From Bacteroidota bacterium (GTDB lineage: Bacteria; Bacteroidota; Bacteroidia; Flavobacteriales; Flavobacteriaceae), in NCBI GenBank assembly GCA_022601215.1, contig JAHZIZ010000343.1, forward strand, positions 1 through 5,804: DNA of 5,804 bases, written 5' to 3'. The notes under the pieces were generated by a model. It saw nothing but the letters and a program-made list of their open reading frames with translations. It made no database searches and was not told the origin of the DNA. A program made the translations under genes and the position numbers. Numbering within the stretch: position 1 is the stretch's first letter; every line of letters starts with the position of its first letter. This document shows positions 5,090 through 5,804 of the stretch, piece by piece.

Positions 5090-5804
5090 ATGAAATGGAA
5101 AAACTTCACGGCGGAAAGAGTAGCTGAATTTGTATGCAGACCTGGAAAAAAGCAAAATATATATTGGGACGGAAAAACGCCAAGCCTAGGATTACGTGTT
5201 ACTGAAAGCGGCTCAAAATCTTACATATTTCAAACTGAACTGAACAACAAGACTATTCGTATAACTATTGGCGACCAACGTATTTGGACCATCGGCAAGG
5301 CACAAGCAGAAGCAATTCGCCTTAAAACTATGACAGATTCAGGAATTGACCCACGCCAAGTAAAAGCCGATGAAGTCGCTGCAAAGGAAGCCGCCACTGC
5401 GGCTCAAAAAATACAGAAAATCCGTGAAACCGTGACAATAGGCAAAGCATGGGAGGAATACGTTACCGCCATGAAGCCCACATGGGGTGCGCTGCATTTA
5501 CATGACCACATGCGCTCCATGCAGCCAGGTGGAGAAAAAAGAGTGCGAAGCAGTAAACTAACAGAACCCGGTACACTTGCATCGCTGGCATTGATTCGCC
5601 TTGTTGATCTCACTCCTGAGAAGATGACAGAATGGGCAAAGGTTGAAGGGGCAAAAAGACCAGCGCGCGCCCGTAATGCCAGAACACTATTAAGTACGTT
5701 TCTTAATTGGTGTATTTCTCACCCCACTTATAGCGCAATTGTTACCAACAATGCAGCACAAAATAAAGAAGTCAAAAAATTTCTAGGCAAAGCTACAACA
5801 AAAA
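5090..5804 (+). CDS. Tyrosine-recombinase integrase, N-terminal part (truncated by window edge)
   Basis: An open frame from ATG 5090 (MKWKNFTAERV) runs without a stop through the right edge for 238 codons. Residues about 15-85 form the N-terminal arm-DNA-binding domain of the DUF4102-type phage and island integrases, including IYWDGKTPSLGLRVTESGSK and a following strand resembling the family's TIGDQRIWTIGKAQAEA segment. A linker rich in A, E and K leads to a core-binding helical domain from about residue 110 (TIGKAWEEYVTAMKP, later ARNARTLLSTFLNWC). The catalytic domain with its R-H-R-Y residues lies beyond the window. The earlier ATG at 5083 is in another frame and stops quickly. The Shine-Dalgarno is weak (ACGGAAA). 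It lies next to a tRNA fragment, so it presumably drives tRNA-site integration of an island extending to the right. Confidence 0.9.
   Translation, partial: MKWKNFTAERVAEFVCRPGKKQNIYWDGKTPSLGLRVTESGSKSYIFQTELNNKTIRITIGDQRIWTIGKAQAEAIRLKTMTDSGIDPRQVKADEVAAKEAATAAQKIQKIRETVTIGKAWEEYVTAMKPTWGALHLHDHMRSMQPGGEKRVRSSKLTEPGTLASLALIRLVDLTPEKMTEWAKVEGAKRPARARNARTLLSTFLNWCISHPTYSAIVTNNAAQNKEVKKFLGKATTK

Noticed and set aside
1..5804. CRISPR array, insertion sequence or complete tRNA
   Set aside because: No regularly spaced repeats, no transposase motifs, and the only tRNA-like sequence lacks its 5' half.

Overview
This window looks like an accessory (island) stretch of an AT-leaning bacterial genome, most likely a gammaproteobacterium. 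That guess rests on the tRNA fragment at 4889-4930, which resembles gammaproteobacterial CAU-anticodon tRNAs (Ile2- or Met-type), and on the integrase type. The taxonomic call is weak because there is no housekeeping gene to lean on.

Layout. Positions 1-855 contain no convincing gene. They hold one copy of a diverged direct repeat (72-198), two possible small ORFs (209-352 and 491-589), a perfect 24-bp palindrome (396-419) and a strong imperfect hairpin (540-566). Positions 856-4462 are a two-gene operon. The first gene is an 843-residue protein with an N-terminal TIR domain, a central STAND-type NTPase and a C-terminal formylglycine-generating-enzyme-like (FGE-sulfatase) domain. Thirteen bases after it lies a 353-residue multi-pass membrane protein of the DUF898/YjgN family. 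Positions 4463-4888 are non-coding and carry a GC-richer patch of unknown origin and the second repeat copy (4746-4872). Next come the 3' half of a tRNA gene on the minus strand (4889-4930) and a short AT-rich control region. The N-terminal two thirds or so of a tyrosine-recombinase integrase starts at 5090 and runs off the right edge.

How it fits together. The TIR-STAND-FGE protein has the architecture of a tripartite immune sensor. The FGE-like end would sense, the STAND NTPase would oligomerise, and the TIR domain (WxxxE motif intact) would cleave NAD or make a nucleotide signal. Its tight linkage to a DUF898 membrane protein is not an arrangement I recognise as a described defence system, and it is the most interesting feature here. 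The pair is bracketed by about 130-bp diverged direct repeats and abuts a tRNA-derived attachment site with an integrase. This suggests a defence cassette in a tRNA-borne island, possibly a cis-mobilisable element without its own integrase. Functions of the operon are inferred from domain motifs; phage defence itself is inference.
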